Below, piece after piece: positions 20,341-26,344 of a DNA stretch of 27,643 nt. The notes beneath the pieces were generated by a model, which was given only the letters and a program-made list of their open reading frames with translations, was not told the origin of the DNA and ran no database searches. Within the stretch, counting starts at the first letter, position 1. Every line of letters starts with the position of its first letter. A program made the translations under genes and the position numbers. Origin of the DNA: a virus. The DNA lies in the IMG/VR virus record IMGVR_UViG_3300048999_000170, positions 1 to 27,643 of that record, one strand, 5' to 3'.

Positions 20341-21060
20341 CTAGAACGTCCCGTCCATGAAGCCCTCTTCGACGGCCTCGTCAGCCGAGAGCCACCAGTC
20401 CTTACGTCCGCCGTGGACCTTCTCGAACAGCGCGTCCGTGTCCCACTTGTCGGAGCGCTCGGCGTAACTGGCCATGCACTTCCGGGTCAGCCGGCGGACG
20501 AACTCGTCGACGTCCGAGATCTCGAAGGACTTCCCGATCGCGAACGATGCTGTCGTGTGCAGCATCAGTTCGGAGTTCTTGCCGATCAGGCGCTTGGTCG
20601 CCGTCTGGGCGATCACGCCTGCCATGCTGGCAGCCATCCCGGTGACCTTCACGGTCACGGGGTTCCCGCCCTCGACAGCCTCGCGGATGGCGTCCTGGGC
20701 GACGAACCCGGAGAACACCGAACCGCCCGGGGAGTTCAGGTAGACAGTCAGCTCCTGGCCGGGGAACCGCAACCGGCGGTCCTCGAGCCAGTCGACGAAG
20801 TTATCGACCGTCCCGTCGTTGATCTCGGCGTTGAACCCGTACACGAGCTTCTGGGATTCGAGGAGCTTCTTCCGCTCCTCCTCCTTGCGGATGGTCACGA
20901 GAGAGATCCCACGGGCCTCCGCCTGCAGTTCGGCTTCCAGGGCGTCAGCCGTGGTCTTCCGCAGCTCCGCGCGCTTGAGTTCCAGCTCAGCGCGCCTGAC
21001 CTCGATGTCGATGCTCTGGCGCTCGAGCTTCAGGGCTTCCTTGGTAGCTACCTCGGTCAT
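20341..21060 (-). CDS. ClpP-like serine protease with N-terminal coiled coil
   Basis: This 239-residue protein has a Clp protease (S14) domain from about residue 75. It shows YLNSPGGSVFSG (108-119), catalytic Ser145 in TGMAASMAG, His168 in LMLHTTAS and Asp221 in KDWWLSADEA, which aligns with the position of E. coli ClpP Asp171. The triad is complete, so it should be active. Residues 1-72 are a charged coiled-coil (RRAELELKRAELRKTTADAL) not present in ClpP. Phage ClpP-like proteases usually process capsids near structural genes, but this one lies inside the replication operon. Confidence 0.9.
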   Translation of the reverse strand: MTEVATKEALKLERQSIDIEVRRAELELKRAELRKTTADALEAELQAEARGISLVTIRKEEERKKLLESQKLVYGFNAEINDGTVDNFVDWLEDRRLRFPGQELTVYLNSPGGSVFSGFVAQDAIREAVEGGNPVTVKVTGMAASMAGVIAQTATKRLIGKNSELMLHTTASFAIGKSFEISDVDEFVRRLTRKCMASYAERSDKWDTDALFEKVHGGRKDWWLSADEAVEEGFMDGTF

Positions 21061-21488
21061 CTACGTCGCTTCTTCCTCTTGGTCTTCTTGGGTCTTCCAG
21101 GGGCTATGACTGGGCCTCCAAGGGCCCTTGTAGCGGGTGGATCGCGGAGGTAGTCCGCCAGTGCCTGTGCGGTCTCCCAGGACCGCAGACGGCCGATCAG
21201 CCGTGTGTTCGCGTACGCCGTGACGACCCCGCGGACGATCCCGGTGGTGTGGTCGTGGTCGACGTGGACCAACTGCGTCCCCTCCTCTGGGAAGAGGGGT
21301 CTCTTCGTGATCGGACAGAGCCCACCCTGGGCTTCGACGATCTGGTCGAACTGCTCGACCGTCAGCCCGTACAGCTTCATCAGGTGCTCGGCGCGCTTCC
21401 GCTTGGTGACGCACTCCGGGTCCGCGCAGAACTTCAGCTGCCTACCCTCGAGCGGGTTGCCACAGGCGAGGCAGACCCGCCCGTTCAT
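21057..21488 (-). CDS. recombination endonuclease VII-like (His-Me finger) nuclease
   Basis: This 143-residue protein matches the endonuclease VII family. It has a four-cysteine zinc site (VCLACGNPLEG and FCADPEC), YGLTVEQFDQIVEAQGGLCP, and then VHVDHDHTTGIVRGVVTAYA with the catalytic His residues of the treble-clef His-Me nuclease fold, followed by a helix and a very basic tail (PKKTKRKKRRR). It would resolve branched DNA before packaging or act as an HNH-type endonuclease. Start ATG 21488, overlapping the next stop. Confidence 0.88.
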   Translation of the reverse strand: MNGRVCLACGNPLEGRQLKFCADPECVTKRKRAEHLMKLYGLTVEQFDQIVEAQGGLCPITKRPLFPEEGTQLVHVDHDHTTGIVRGVVTAYANTRLIGRLRSWETAQALADYLRDPPATRALGGPVIAPGRPKKTKRKKRRR

Positions 21489-21823
21489 GCAGCCCTGCGG
21501 TCGATGTCCTGAACCCAGCCGGCACAGACCGCGGCCACCTGGATCAGCTCCGCGCGGAGTGCTGCCGGGTCCGACTCAGCGAGGGCCTCGTTGAACTCCT
21601 CGCAGAGAATGTCCCGCCAGGTCAAACTGCCATCCACTGCAGCGTCTTCGCAGGCCGCTCGGGCGGCATCCGCTTTGTCTGCATCACCCCACAGGCCAGT
21701 TCCATCCGGGTGGGTCTGCTCTGGACCCCACTTCTCGTCCTGCGCCAGACGCTCGTTGAAGATCGCCTCGACCGCCCGGCGGATCGGCCGGCGGTCGTGC
21801 CCCGCGATCTCTACCGCGTTCAC
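21485..21823 (-). CDS. MazG-like NTP pyrophosphohydrolase
   Basis: GTG 21823 overlaps the previous stop and gives 112 residues. It contains FNERLAQDEKWGPEQTHPDG (residues 23-42), TWRDILCEEFNEALAESDPA, and ELIQVAAVCAGWVQDIDRR. This is the all-alpha NTP pyrophosphatase pattern common in Streptomyces and phages, with metal-binding Glu residues in EEFNEA and a second acidic helix. It would hydrolyse (d)NTPs to clean the pool or lower alarmone-type signals. The family assignment is by pattern only. Confidence 0.78.
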   Translation of the reverse strand: MNAVEIAGHDRRPIRRAVEAIFNERLAQDEKWGPEQTHPDGTGLWGDADKADAARAACEDAAVDGSLTWRDILCEEFNEALAESDPAALRAELIQVAAVCAGWVQDIDRRAA

Positions 21824-22023
21824 GCTGCACCGTCCGGGATGAGGTCGAAGTACTCGACCTCGAGGAAGTGCTTCTGCTGCTTCAGGTCGAACCCGAGCCG
21901 GTAGGCGACGAACTCGAACTGCTCGGACGCCTGGAGTTTCTGCAGGGCGTCGATGGCGTTCTCCGCGGCCTCCGCTTCCGTGTCGTGGTAGGACACCCAC
22001 GACTGAGCCAACGGCCGGCTCAC
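21820..22023 (-). CDS. small early protein, unknown
   Basis: GTG 22023, preceded by GGACGGAGACCT, gives 67 residues. It has an N-terminal helix rich in Ala/Glu (TEAEAAENAIDALQKLQASE) and then strands (FEFVAYRLGFDLKQQ, HFLEVEYFDLIPD). No cysteine. Coupled by GTGA to both neighbours. Function unknown. Confidence 0.65.
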   Translation of the reverse strand: MSRPLAQSWVSYHDTEAEAAENAIDALQKLQASEQFEFVAYRLGFDLKQQKHFLEVEYFDLIPDGAA

Positions 22024-22247
22024 AGGTCTCCGTCCTTTCGGAGGACCTCGTTGATGAAGGTCCGCAGATTCCGGAGGTCGTTCCGGTGTATCAGCACCGT
22101 CGCGCCCTTGCGGTTCACCTGGAGCTTGGCGATCGCCGGGCCTTCGTCGTCTCCCCAGTCCTGGAATTCGTCGTACGGCAGGGACGTCAGAGCGAACTCG
22201 TCATTCACGTCCTGCACTATCAGCTCTCGCGCTACATGCACGCTCAC
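22020..22247 (-). CDS. small early protein, unknown
   Basis: GTG 22247, preceded by AGGAGCGGCAGC, gives 75 residues: strands in the first half (SVHVARELIVQDVNDEF), a central acidic loop (YDEFQDWGDDEGPA), and strands plus helix at the end (ATVLIHRNDLRNLRTFINEV). It lies right after the helicase gene and could be an accessory of replication, but there is no recognised motif. Confidence 0.65.
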   Translation of the reverse strand: MSVHVARELIVQDVNDEFALTSLPYDEFQDWGDDEGPAIAKLQVNRKGATVLIHRNDLRNLRTFINEVLRKDGDL

Positions 22248-23089
22248 GCTGCCGCTCCTAACTTCTCGTTCTGCATGCTGAAGAACTGCATCCGGTCGAA
22301 GTCCGCGCGGAGCTGGATGAACAGCTCCCCTGACTCGTCCTTGTCGCCGTCGCGGTTCTTGACGACCGCGAGCTGGAAGATCCCTCCGTCGATCCGGGCG
22401 GTGAGGATCAGCTCGCCCTTCTGAGCGACCTTCCCCGTGATCTCGGCACGGGCCGGCGGGTGGTAGACCTTCTTGACCTGACCATCCCGGCCCCGCTGGG
22501 GAGCCGGCTCGTTGCAGTGGTGCAACGTGACCAGACAGGAGTCCGTTGCCCTTGCCAATCGCTTGAAAGCCTTCGTGTGGTCCCGCATCCCGCCGTACTC
22601 GTCCTCGTTCTCGCCGACGACATCCATCAGGTTGTCGACGACGACGACGTCCGGGTACTCACCCCAGAGTTCGAAGAACGCCGCCACCTCCTCCTGGAGG
22701 TGGGTGTACGTCGGGTCTGTCTCGAAGGAGAAGCTCAGCCGGCCCTTCAGCCGGGCGAGCGCGGCCGAGACTAGGACGTCAGCAGTCCCGGCCTTCACCA
22801 TCTGCTCGACGCTCGATTGCGGTTGCCCCGTGACGATCGCAGCCGAACGCTTCCAGGTGGTCCACTCGTCGGTGTCCGCCGAGAAGTACAGGACCTTGTA
22901 GCCCAGCCGGGCGTACATGACGCTCAGCCAGAGGGCGACCGCGGACTTACCGTTGTTCGGGTAAGCCGCGATCATCGTGCTCTGACCCCGACGAAAGAAC
23001 GCACCGAAGGACTTCCCCAGACCGAGCAGGTCCGGGAGCGGCTCCCGGGCCGCCAGGTCCCGGACACTGATCCTCTGGAGACGTTGCAT
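22244..23089 (-). CDS. RecA/DnaB-type replicative ATPase (helicase)
   Basis: This 281-residue protein consists only of a RecA-like ATPase core. Walker A is MIAAYPNNGKSAVALWL (K48), Walker B YPDVVVVDNLMDVVG (D147-D152), and the sensor region LVTLHHCNE (186-194). The order matches the C-terminal domain of DnaB/Gp4-type helicases; the N-terminal DnaB domain is missing. It would unwind DNA together with the split primase downstream in the same operon. ATG 23089 overlaps the previous stop (TGATG). Confidence 0.85.
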   Translation of the reverse strand: MQRLQRISVRDLAAREPLPDLLGLGKSFGAFFRRGQSTMIAAYPNNGKSAVALWLSVMYARLGYKVLYFSADTDEWTTWKRSAAIVTGQPQSSVEQMVKAGTADVLVSAALARLKGRLSFSFETDPTYTHLQEEVAAFFELWGEYPDVVVVDNLMDVVGENEDEYGGMRDHTKAFKRLARATDSCLVTLHHCNEPAPQRGRDGQVKKVYHPPARAEITGKVAQKGELILTARIDGGIFQLAVVKNRDGDKDESGELFIQLRADFDRMQFFSMQNEKLGAAA

Positions 23090-23301
23090 CAGGCCTGCCG
23101 AGCCAGGGCGGCGTTCGCCCAGAACATGACCTCTTCGAGCTTCGTGATCGCGAGAGCCTTCTCGCGCCCCTCAGGGAGCTGCTCGTTCAGGTCGTCGGCC
23201 AGGCGACGGGCGCCCTGTCGGACGCTGGTGTGCGCGTCCCGCTTCTCATCGGTGGTTGCGGCGTGGAAGTTGAAACGGTTCTCGATGTCGCCGGCGTCCA
23301 T
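23089..23301 (-). CDS. Acb2/Tad1-hairpin-like cyclic-nucleotide sponge (putative anti-CBASS)
   Basis: This 70-residue protein has NRFNFHAATTDEKRDAHTSV (residues 8-27), then PEGREKALAITKLEEVMFWA (43-62) and NAALAR. This is the signature I know from the Acb2/Tad1 hairpin family (T4 Vs.4, Pseudomonas phage Acb2): F-x-Y/F-H, K-x-x-x-H, then REK-LA-TKLEE-x-M-x-WANAA-AR. Those proteins form helical-hairpin hexamers that bind cyclic oligonucleotide signals and stop CBASS or Thoeris effectors. It lies between the zinc-ribbon gene and the helicase, coupled by TGATG and by one base. Assigned from memory of the family; no structure or search was run. Confidence 0.82.
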   Translation of the reverse strand: MDAGDIENRFNFHAATTDEKRDAHTSVRQGARRLADDLNEQLPEGREKALAITKLEEVMFWANAALARQA

Positions 23302-23735
23302 CAGATGAACTCGCTGTGGTGGCCGTCACCCTTGGCGGACTGGTTCGGGCAGGACCAGAGCTTGTAGGTCTTCCCGGCCTTGGTCTTGATCTCCTTGTAG
23401 ACCACGGCCTCCGAGCACTTGTCGCACTTCTTGCCCTCGGGGTGGTACTTCACCCCGGAGTCACTCGTACTACCACTGGATCCGCCGGACTGGCTCGCAG
23501 CGCCGGCCGGGCGAGTCGCGGCTTCCGCGGCCTGCAGCTCCTTCTCGACGGCGATGATCGTCGGTACCAGCTCGGTCAGCTGGACCTCGATCAGGCGCTC
23601 CTTCAACTGCTCCGCGTCCATGGCGCGGATCGTCAGCATCCCGGAGTCGTAGTTCGCGCTGGTCTTCAGATTCACCGTGTACGCCGCCTCGACGTCCTCG
23701 GGCACCAGCACGGTCTCGTTCGCTTGCTCGCTCAC
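23301..23735 (-). CDS. zinc-ribbon protein of the replication operon, unknown
   Basis: GTG 23735, preceded by GGAAGGTAGCAA, gives 144 residues. The N-terminal half (residues 15-70) looks like strands plus a helix (LIEVQLTELVPTIIAVEKEL). A Ser/Gly linker (81-94) leads to a zinc ribbon: KKCDKCSEAVVYKEIK and YKLWSCPNQSAKGDGHH (C103, C106, a third cysteine near 128 and a His/Cys ligand). The layout of a folded domain, flexible linker and zinc ribbon suits a DNA-binding replication accessory next to the Cas4-like nuclease. Family not recognised. Confidence 0.7.
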   Translation of the reverse strand: MSEQANETVLVPEDVEAAYTVNLKTSANYDSGMLTIRAMDAEQLKERLIEVQLTELVPTIIAVEKELQAAEAATRPAGAASQSGGSSGSTSDSGVKYHPEGKKCDKCSEAVVYKEIKTKAGKTYKLWSCPNQSAKGDGHHSEFI

Positions 23736-24649
23736 TTGCTACCTTCCTTGTAGTTCGGGTCGCTCGGGTCCCAGAGGGCGCTGTTGGCGCCGTCCTGGGC
23801 GTAGCAGGCACCCGCTACCGGACAGGTCCGGCAGGCGTCGCCTACGTTCGGGATGAACGCCTGGTTCTCGAGGACCGATTCGAGCTGTGCTCGGAAGCCG
23901 GTAAACCTCTGCTCCAGGTACGGGAGGGTGTACTTGTCCAGCGGCCGGAGGGGCGTGTGCTCCCCGGTCTTCGTCTTCACGAACGTCCCGAACGCCGGCC
24001 TCTGGTGGCCGGACATCTCGATGACGCTGGCGTACAGCCCCTGCTGCAGCAGCTCCTCGGGGGTGCTGGCGCCGGACTTCAGGTCCGTCACCACTAGGTC
24101 TCCGTCGGGGAGCGTGAAGACCCGGTCAGGGATCGCGATCAACGGGCGCTGTTCGCCGTTGATCTCCAGTGTCACATGGAAGTCACACTCGATCGCCGGG
24201 AACTCGACCAGGCCGAGCCCCGGAAGGTCGTCGTAGAACGTCGCGAACTTCCAGCCGGTCCTCGCGCGCCACTGCAGGTAATTGCTTACCTGCTTGGGCG
24301 CGTTCTCTTTCCACCAGTCGTAGTTCTGGCCCTTGCCGTTCCCGGCGGAGAACCACTGGTCGTGTGGGACACCGGAGCGCTCGACCTCTCGGGCGGTCAG
24401 CTCATCGAGCTTTCCCAGGGTGAGCTCTTCGATCTCCAGTGTCACGTCCTGGTCAGCCGGAGACACAGAGAACTCCACCGACCGCTTATCCAGGTCCTCG
24501 GTGACCTCGTGGATGGTAGAACCGCCCACGAGCCACCACGCCGGCACCTTCGGCGCCCGCTGGATCCTCTTCAGCTGGAACTGCTTCTGGCACCGCAGCC
24601 AGTCCCCAAGCTGGCTGTGTGAGACGTGCTCGTAGTCGAGCCCGGTCAC
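23732..24649 (-). CDS. Cas4/RecB-like PD-(D/E)XK exonuclease with Fe-S cysteines
   Basis: This 305-residue nuclease has an N-terminal cysteine C20 in WLRCQKQFQLKR and a C-terminal triad C273, C276, C282 (CRTCPVAGAC), the pattern that holds the 4Fe-4S cluster of Cas4/AddB-type nucleases. Catalytic residues are H47/E48 (STIHEV), D175 (IPDRV), D189 and K191 (VTDLKSG) and Q203/Y206 (QQGLY). It would resect DNA during replication or recombination. No CRISPR array or other cas gene is present. Two exact copies of GATCTCCAGTGTCAC lie inside it at 24161-24175 and 24431-24445. Confidence 0.88.
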   Translation of the reverse strand: MTGLDYEHVSHSQLGDWLRCQKQFQLKRIQRAPKVPAWWLVGGSTIHEVTEDLDKRSVEFSVSPADQDVTLEIEELTLGKLDELTAREVERSGVPHDQWFSAGNGKGQNYDWWKENAPKQVSNYLQWRARTGWKFATFYDDLPGLGLVEFPAIECDFHVTLEINGEQRPLIAIPDRVFTLPDGDLVVTDLKSGASTPEELLQQGLYASVIEMSGHQRPAFGTFVKTKTGEHTPLRPLDKYTLPYLEQRFTGFRAQLESVLENQAFIPNVGDACRTCPVAGACYAQDGANSALWDPSDPNYKEGSK

Positions 24650-24969
24650 GGGTTCTTCAGCTTGCAGTAGAAGTCCTTGTCGATCTGAACGTCGACGTAG
24701 TGCATCCTCGGGTCATCCAACTGCCACCCCGAGGGCTCACTGATCTCGTTCGCGATCTCGCGACGCTGCTCATCGAGCAGCTGCTGAGCGGCCTTCGCCG
24801 CGGCGTCAGCAGCGATAGAGAGCAGGTTCCATTCGGTGGTCGCCATGCCCTGACGGACCAGGGGCGTGTCGCCGTCCTCGAAGACGGCGGCGATCATCGC
24901 ACTCAGGAGAACTTCCCTCAACTCGCGAGGCTCTGTGGGCGCCTCTGCGCGCCCCGGAGGCAGATCCAT
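24646..24969 (-). CDS. helical early protein, unknown
   Basis: ATG 24969 gives 107 residues. After a Pro/Glu-rich start, it is helical (LREVLLSAMIAAVFEDGD; IAADAAAKAAQQLLDEQRRE) and ends with strands (MHYVDVQIDKDFYCKLKNP). It overlaps the upstream gene by 52 bases; an internal ATG at 24897 would remove the overlap but has no better ribosome site. GTGA couples it to the nuclease gene. Function unknown. Confidence 0.65.
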   Translation of the reverse strand: MDLPPGRAEAPTEPRELREVLLSAMIAAVFEDGDTPLVRQGMATTEWNLLSIAADAAAKAAQQLLDEQRREIANEISEPSGWQLDDPRMHYVDVQIDKDFYCKLKNP

Positions 24970-25154
24970 TCCGTCGGTACCTCACCTTCCTGTTCGGGCG
25001 TCCAGTCGACGCTGACGCCGTCCCAGGTCCAATCCTGGGCCATCCTCTTCGTGACTCTGGAGATCTCCTCGATGTCGGTTACGTTCACGATGACGCCGAC
25101 ACCCTCCAGGTCGTACCACTCAAAGTCTTCTGATCCCCGCACGACTCTCCCCAC
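24918..25154 (-). CDS. first gene of the leftward replication operon, unknown
   Basis: This protein of up to 78 residues starts at GTG 25154 or at GTG 25142, which has GGGGAG closer upstream. Its core is FEWYDLEGVGVIVNVTDIEE (residues 11-30), then QDWTWDGVSVDWTPEQ and VPTEWICLRG, a beta-rich small domain with three Trp residues. It is the first gene behind promoters at 25221-25250 and 25335-25364. Function unknown. Confidence 0.6.
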   Translation of the reverse strand: MGRVVRGSEDFEWYDLEGVGVIVNVTDIEEISRVTKRMAQDWTWDGVSVDWTPEQEGEVPTEWICLRGAQRRPQSLAS

Positions 25155-25220
25155 CCGTAAGGTCCGCGGCCGGGGAGTTGCCCAGGGTAACTGTGCCCCC
25201 AGGCCGACGCGGATGTTCGA

Positions 25221-25250
25221 AAGTTAAAACGCACTCTCTGTAGCCGTCAA
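25221..25250 (-). promoter_or_regulatory. leftward promoter of the replication operon (proximal)
   Basis: On the leftward strand TTGACG (25250-25245) and TAACTT (25226-25221) are 18 bases apart, a reasonable sigma-70 promoter, giving a start near 25213 and a leader of about 60 bases before the first gene. No operator octamer overlaps it. Confidence 0.5.
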
Positions 25251-25334
25251 GCACTCAGCTGGTTGGTTCCTGCAACGATCAGGTAACGCCGTGAAGTAAG
25301 TCCTTGCCGGGACCCGATCAGCCCCTCATGTGTA

Positions 25335-25364
25335 ACGTTACTCTGGAGATCCCCTGGGTGGCAA
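25335..25364 (-). promoter_or_regulatory. leftward promoter of the replication operon (distal, with shared element)
   Basis: Leftward TTGCCA (25364-25359) and TAACGT (25340-25335) are 18 bases apart. The segment 25334-25354 equals the spacer and -10 of the early rightward promoter (5122-5142) except for two bases. An operator-like TGACACTG lies just upstream at 25384-25377. This suggests the two early operons share one regulator. Confidence 0.55.
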
Positions 25365-25376
25365 GTTTGCCATCCC

Positions 25377-25407
25377 CAGTGTCACCGTGGTACGCTAAAG
25401 CTATAAT
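25377..25407 (+). promoter_or_regulatory. rightward promoter candidates facing the stem-loop array
   Basis: A consensus TATAAT lies at 25402-25407 with GTGTCA at 25379-25384, 17 bases upstream. A second possible pair is TTGCCA (25367-25372) with TACGCT (25391-25396), 18 bases apart. Either would start transcription just before the hairpins at 25422. TGGCAAGTTTGCCA (25359-25372) is a perfect inverted repeat joining the two divergent -35 boxes. Confidence 0.5.
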
Positions 25408-25421
25408 CGTCTTTCCCTATA

Positions 25422-25566
25422 GGAGCGCCTTTAGGCGCTCCAGTCGAAGAGCTGAAGGGCTTGAGGCCCTCAGCTCTGAGATAGAGGTGTCGTCTAGAGA
25501 CGACACAAGGGAGCTTCTCGAGAAGCTCCAATAGGAGAGGGCCCGAGCCGCTAGGCGGTCGGGCCC
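25422..25566. other. array of five stem-loops (array 2)
   Basis: Five consecutive hairpins fill 145 bases. They are 25422-25441 (8 bp, loop TTTA), 25448-25477 (12 bp with a bulged A, loop TTGAG or TTGA), 25487-25506 (8 bp, loop TAGA), 25510-25529 (8 bp, loop TCGA, a perfect 20-base palindrome) and 25539-25566 (12 bp with a bulged G, loop TAG). Stems are unrelated in sequence but the loops fit UNNA or a near variant. The array lies between a rightward TATAAT promoter and the 3' end of the repressor gene. It could be a small structured RNA of about 150 bases. No T-run follows. Confidence 0.6.
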
Positions 25567-25572
25567 ATCGTC

Positions 25573-25594
25573 GTACTACGGACTACGGAACTAC
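25573..25594. repeat. short tandem repeat ACTACGG at the 3' end of the repressor gene
   Basis: Three near-tandem copies of ACTACGG lie between array 2 and the repressor stop at 25591; the last overlaps that stop codon. No known role. Confidence 0.4.
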
Positions 25595-26046
25595 GGGCGC
25601 CTGATGATGGCGCCGTGCTCGCGATCCTCGCTCAGCGGTGGACCGTCAGAGTCCAGCCGCTGGAAGAACGGGAAGACGTCCTCCTCGTGGAGTGCGTCCG
25701 GGACGTACCCGATCACGACGTCCTGCTCGGCCAGCCGGTCGAGCCAGCCATCGACCCAGACCTCTATCCGAGGTGGGTTCGGCAGGCCCTTCCGCCGGCG
25801 GGCGATCTTACGCAGGAGCGTCGCCATGGTCAGCTCCAGGTGCTCGGTCTTCACGACCCACGGGATCATCTCGTCATGGCGTTCTCGCAGGGGTGCGAAC
25901 CCCCACTTCTTCATCGCGTTCGAGATCGCCGACGGGCTCACCTGATGGCCCGTCGACTCGTGGATCTTCTCGACGATCTGCTTCCTGTTCAGCCCCTCGG
26001 CTAACCAACGCCGGAGGGGCTCTTTCTCGATCACTCGCTCCGCCAT
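25591..26046 (-). CDS. helix-turn-helix DNA-binding protein, candidate immunity repressor
   Basis: ATG 26046, with AAGGGGG about 9 bases upstream, gives 151 residues; a longer frame upstream is non-coding in character. Residues about 8-43 form a helix-turn-helix (LRRWLAEGLNRKQIVEKIHE, VSPSAISNAMKKWGF), followed by a basic helix (ATLLRKIARRRKGLPNPP) and a C-terminal domain. It is the only leftward gene between the divergent integrase and replication operon, with operator-like TGACACCG in its own promoter spacer. This is the classical setting of a phage repressor. A role as an activator or Cro-like protein is also possible. Confidence 0.72.
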   Translation of the reverse strand: MAERVIEKEPLRRWLAEGLNRKQIVEKIHESTGHQVSPSAISNAMKKWGFAPLRERHDEMIPWVVKTEHLELTMATLLRKIARRRKGLPNPPRIEVWVDGWLDRLAEQDVVIGYVPDALHEEDVFPFFQRLDSDGPPLSEDREHGAIIRRP

Positions 26047-26081
26047 CAGGGCGGACCCCCTTGTACTCGACCCATGTACAC

Positions 26082-26111
26082 ACTGTAGACGTGACACCGA
26101 CATTCCGTCAA
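26082..26111 (-). promoter_or_regulatory. promoter of the repressor candidate with operator in its spacer
   Basis: Leftward TTGACG (26111-26106) and TACAGT (26087-26082), 18 bases apart, with CGGTGTCA (26099-26092) inside the spacer. This would let the repressor control its own gene. Transcription would start about 30 bases before the ATG at 26046. Confidence 0.55.
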
Positions 26112-26168
26112 AGCTCGAGCCCCCGCGACCCTTGCTTCTGACAGTAGACGCGCCTGGTGGCCGATCGG

Positions 26169-26197
26169 TTGACACCGAATGAACTCGGTGTCACAGT
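26169..26197 (+). promoter_or_regulatory. operator inverted repeat with overlapping rightward promoter
   Basis: TGACACCGA (26170-26178) and TCGGTGTCA (26185-26193) are perfect 9-base inverted arms separated by six bases, the most symmetrical site of this motif. TTGACA (26169-26174) and CACAGT (26192-26197), 17 bases apart, form a moderate rightward promoter over it. Confidence 0.55.
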
Positions 26198-26281
26198 AAT
26201 TCAGCCGAGCTGCGAGGCTCGAAACCGCCAGGTCGGGACCGTGATGCGTGTTCGTACAGAACGCCCGTAAGAGAGTATCTC

Positions 26282-26309
26282 TTGTGTCACTGCAGGTCCG
26301 TGTTACTAT
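26282..26309 (+). promoter_or_regulatory. integrase promoter candidate
   Basis: TTGTGT (26282-26287) and TACTAT (26304-26309), 16 bases apart, lie just upstream of the integrase. TGTCAC overlaps the -35. AAGATCTCAGGTGTAAC (26311-26327) downstream resembles the AGATCTCCAGTGTCAA element of the early promoter. Confidence 0.45.
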
Positions 26310-26344
26310 GAAGATCTCAGGTGTAACCATGCAGCGGAGGGGCT

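Noticed and set aside
24161-24445. Two GATCTCCAGTGTCAC copies as a simple internal gene duplication
   Set aside because: The flanking residues differ (QDVTLEIEEL and FHVTLEINGE) and only about 15 bases are shared, so a duplication is not supported; treated as a possible regulatory motif instead.
25422-25566. CRISPR array
   Set aside because: The stems have unrelated sequences and there are no identical repeats or equal spacers; the nearby Cas4-like gene is a phage replication nuclease without other cas genes.
26047-26344. attP core next to integrase
   Set aside because: Several short repeats are present, but all can be explained as promoter or operator parts, and without the host attB no core can be assigned.
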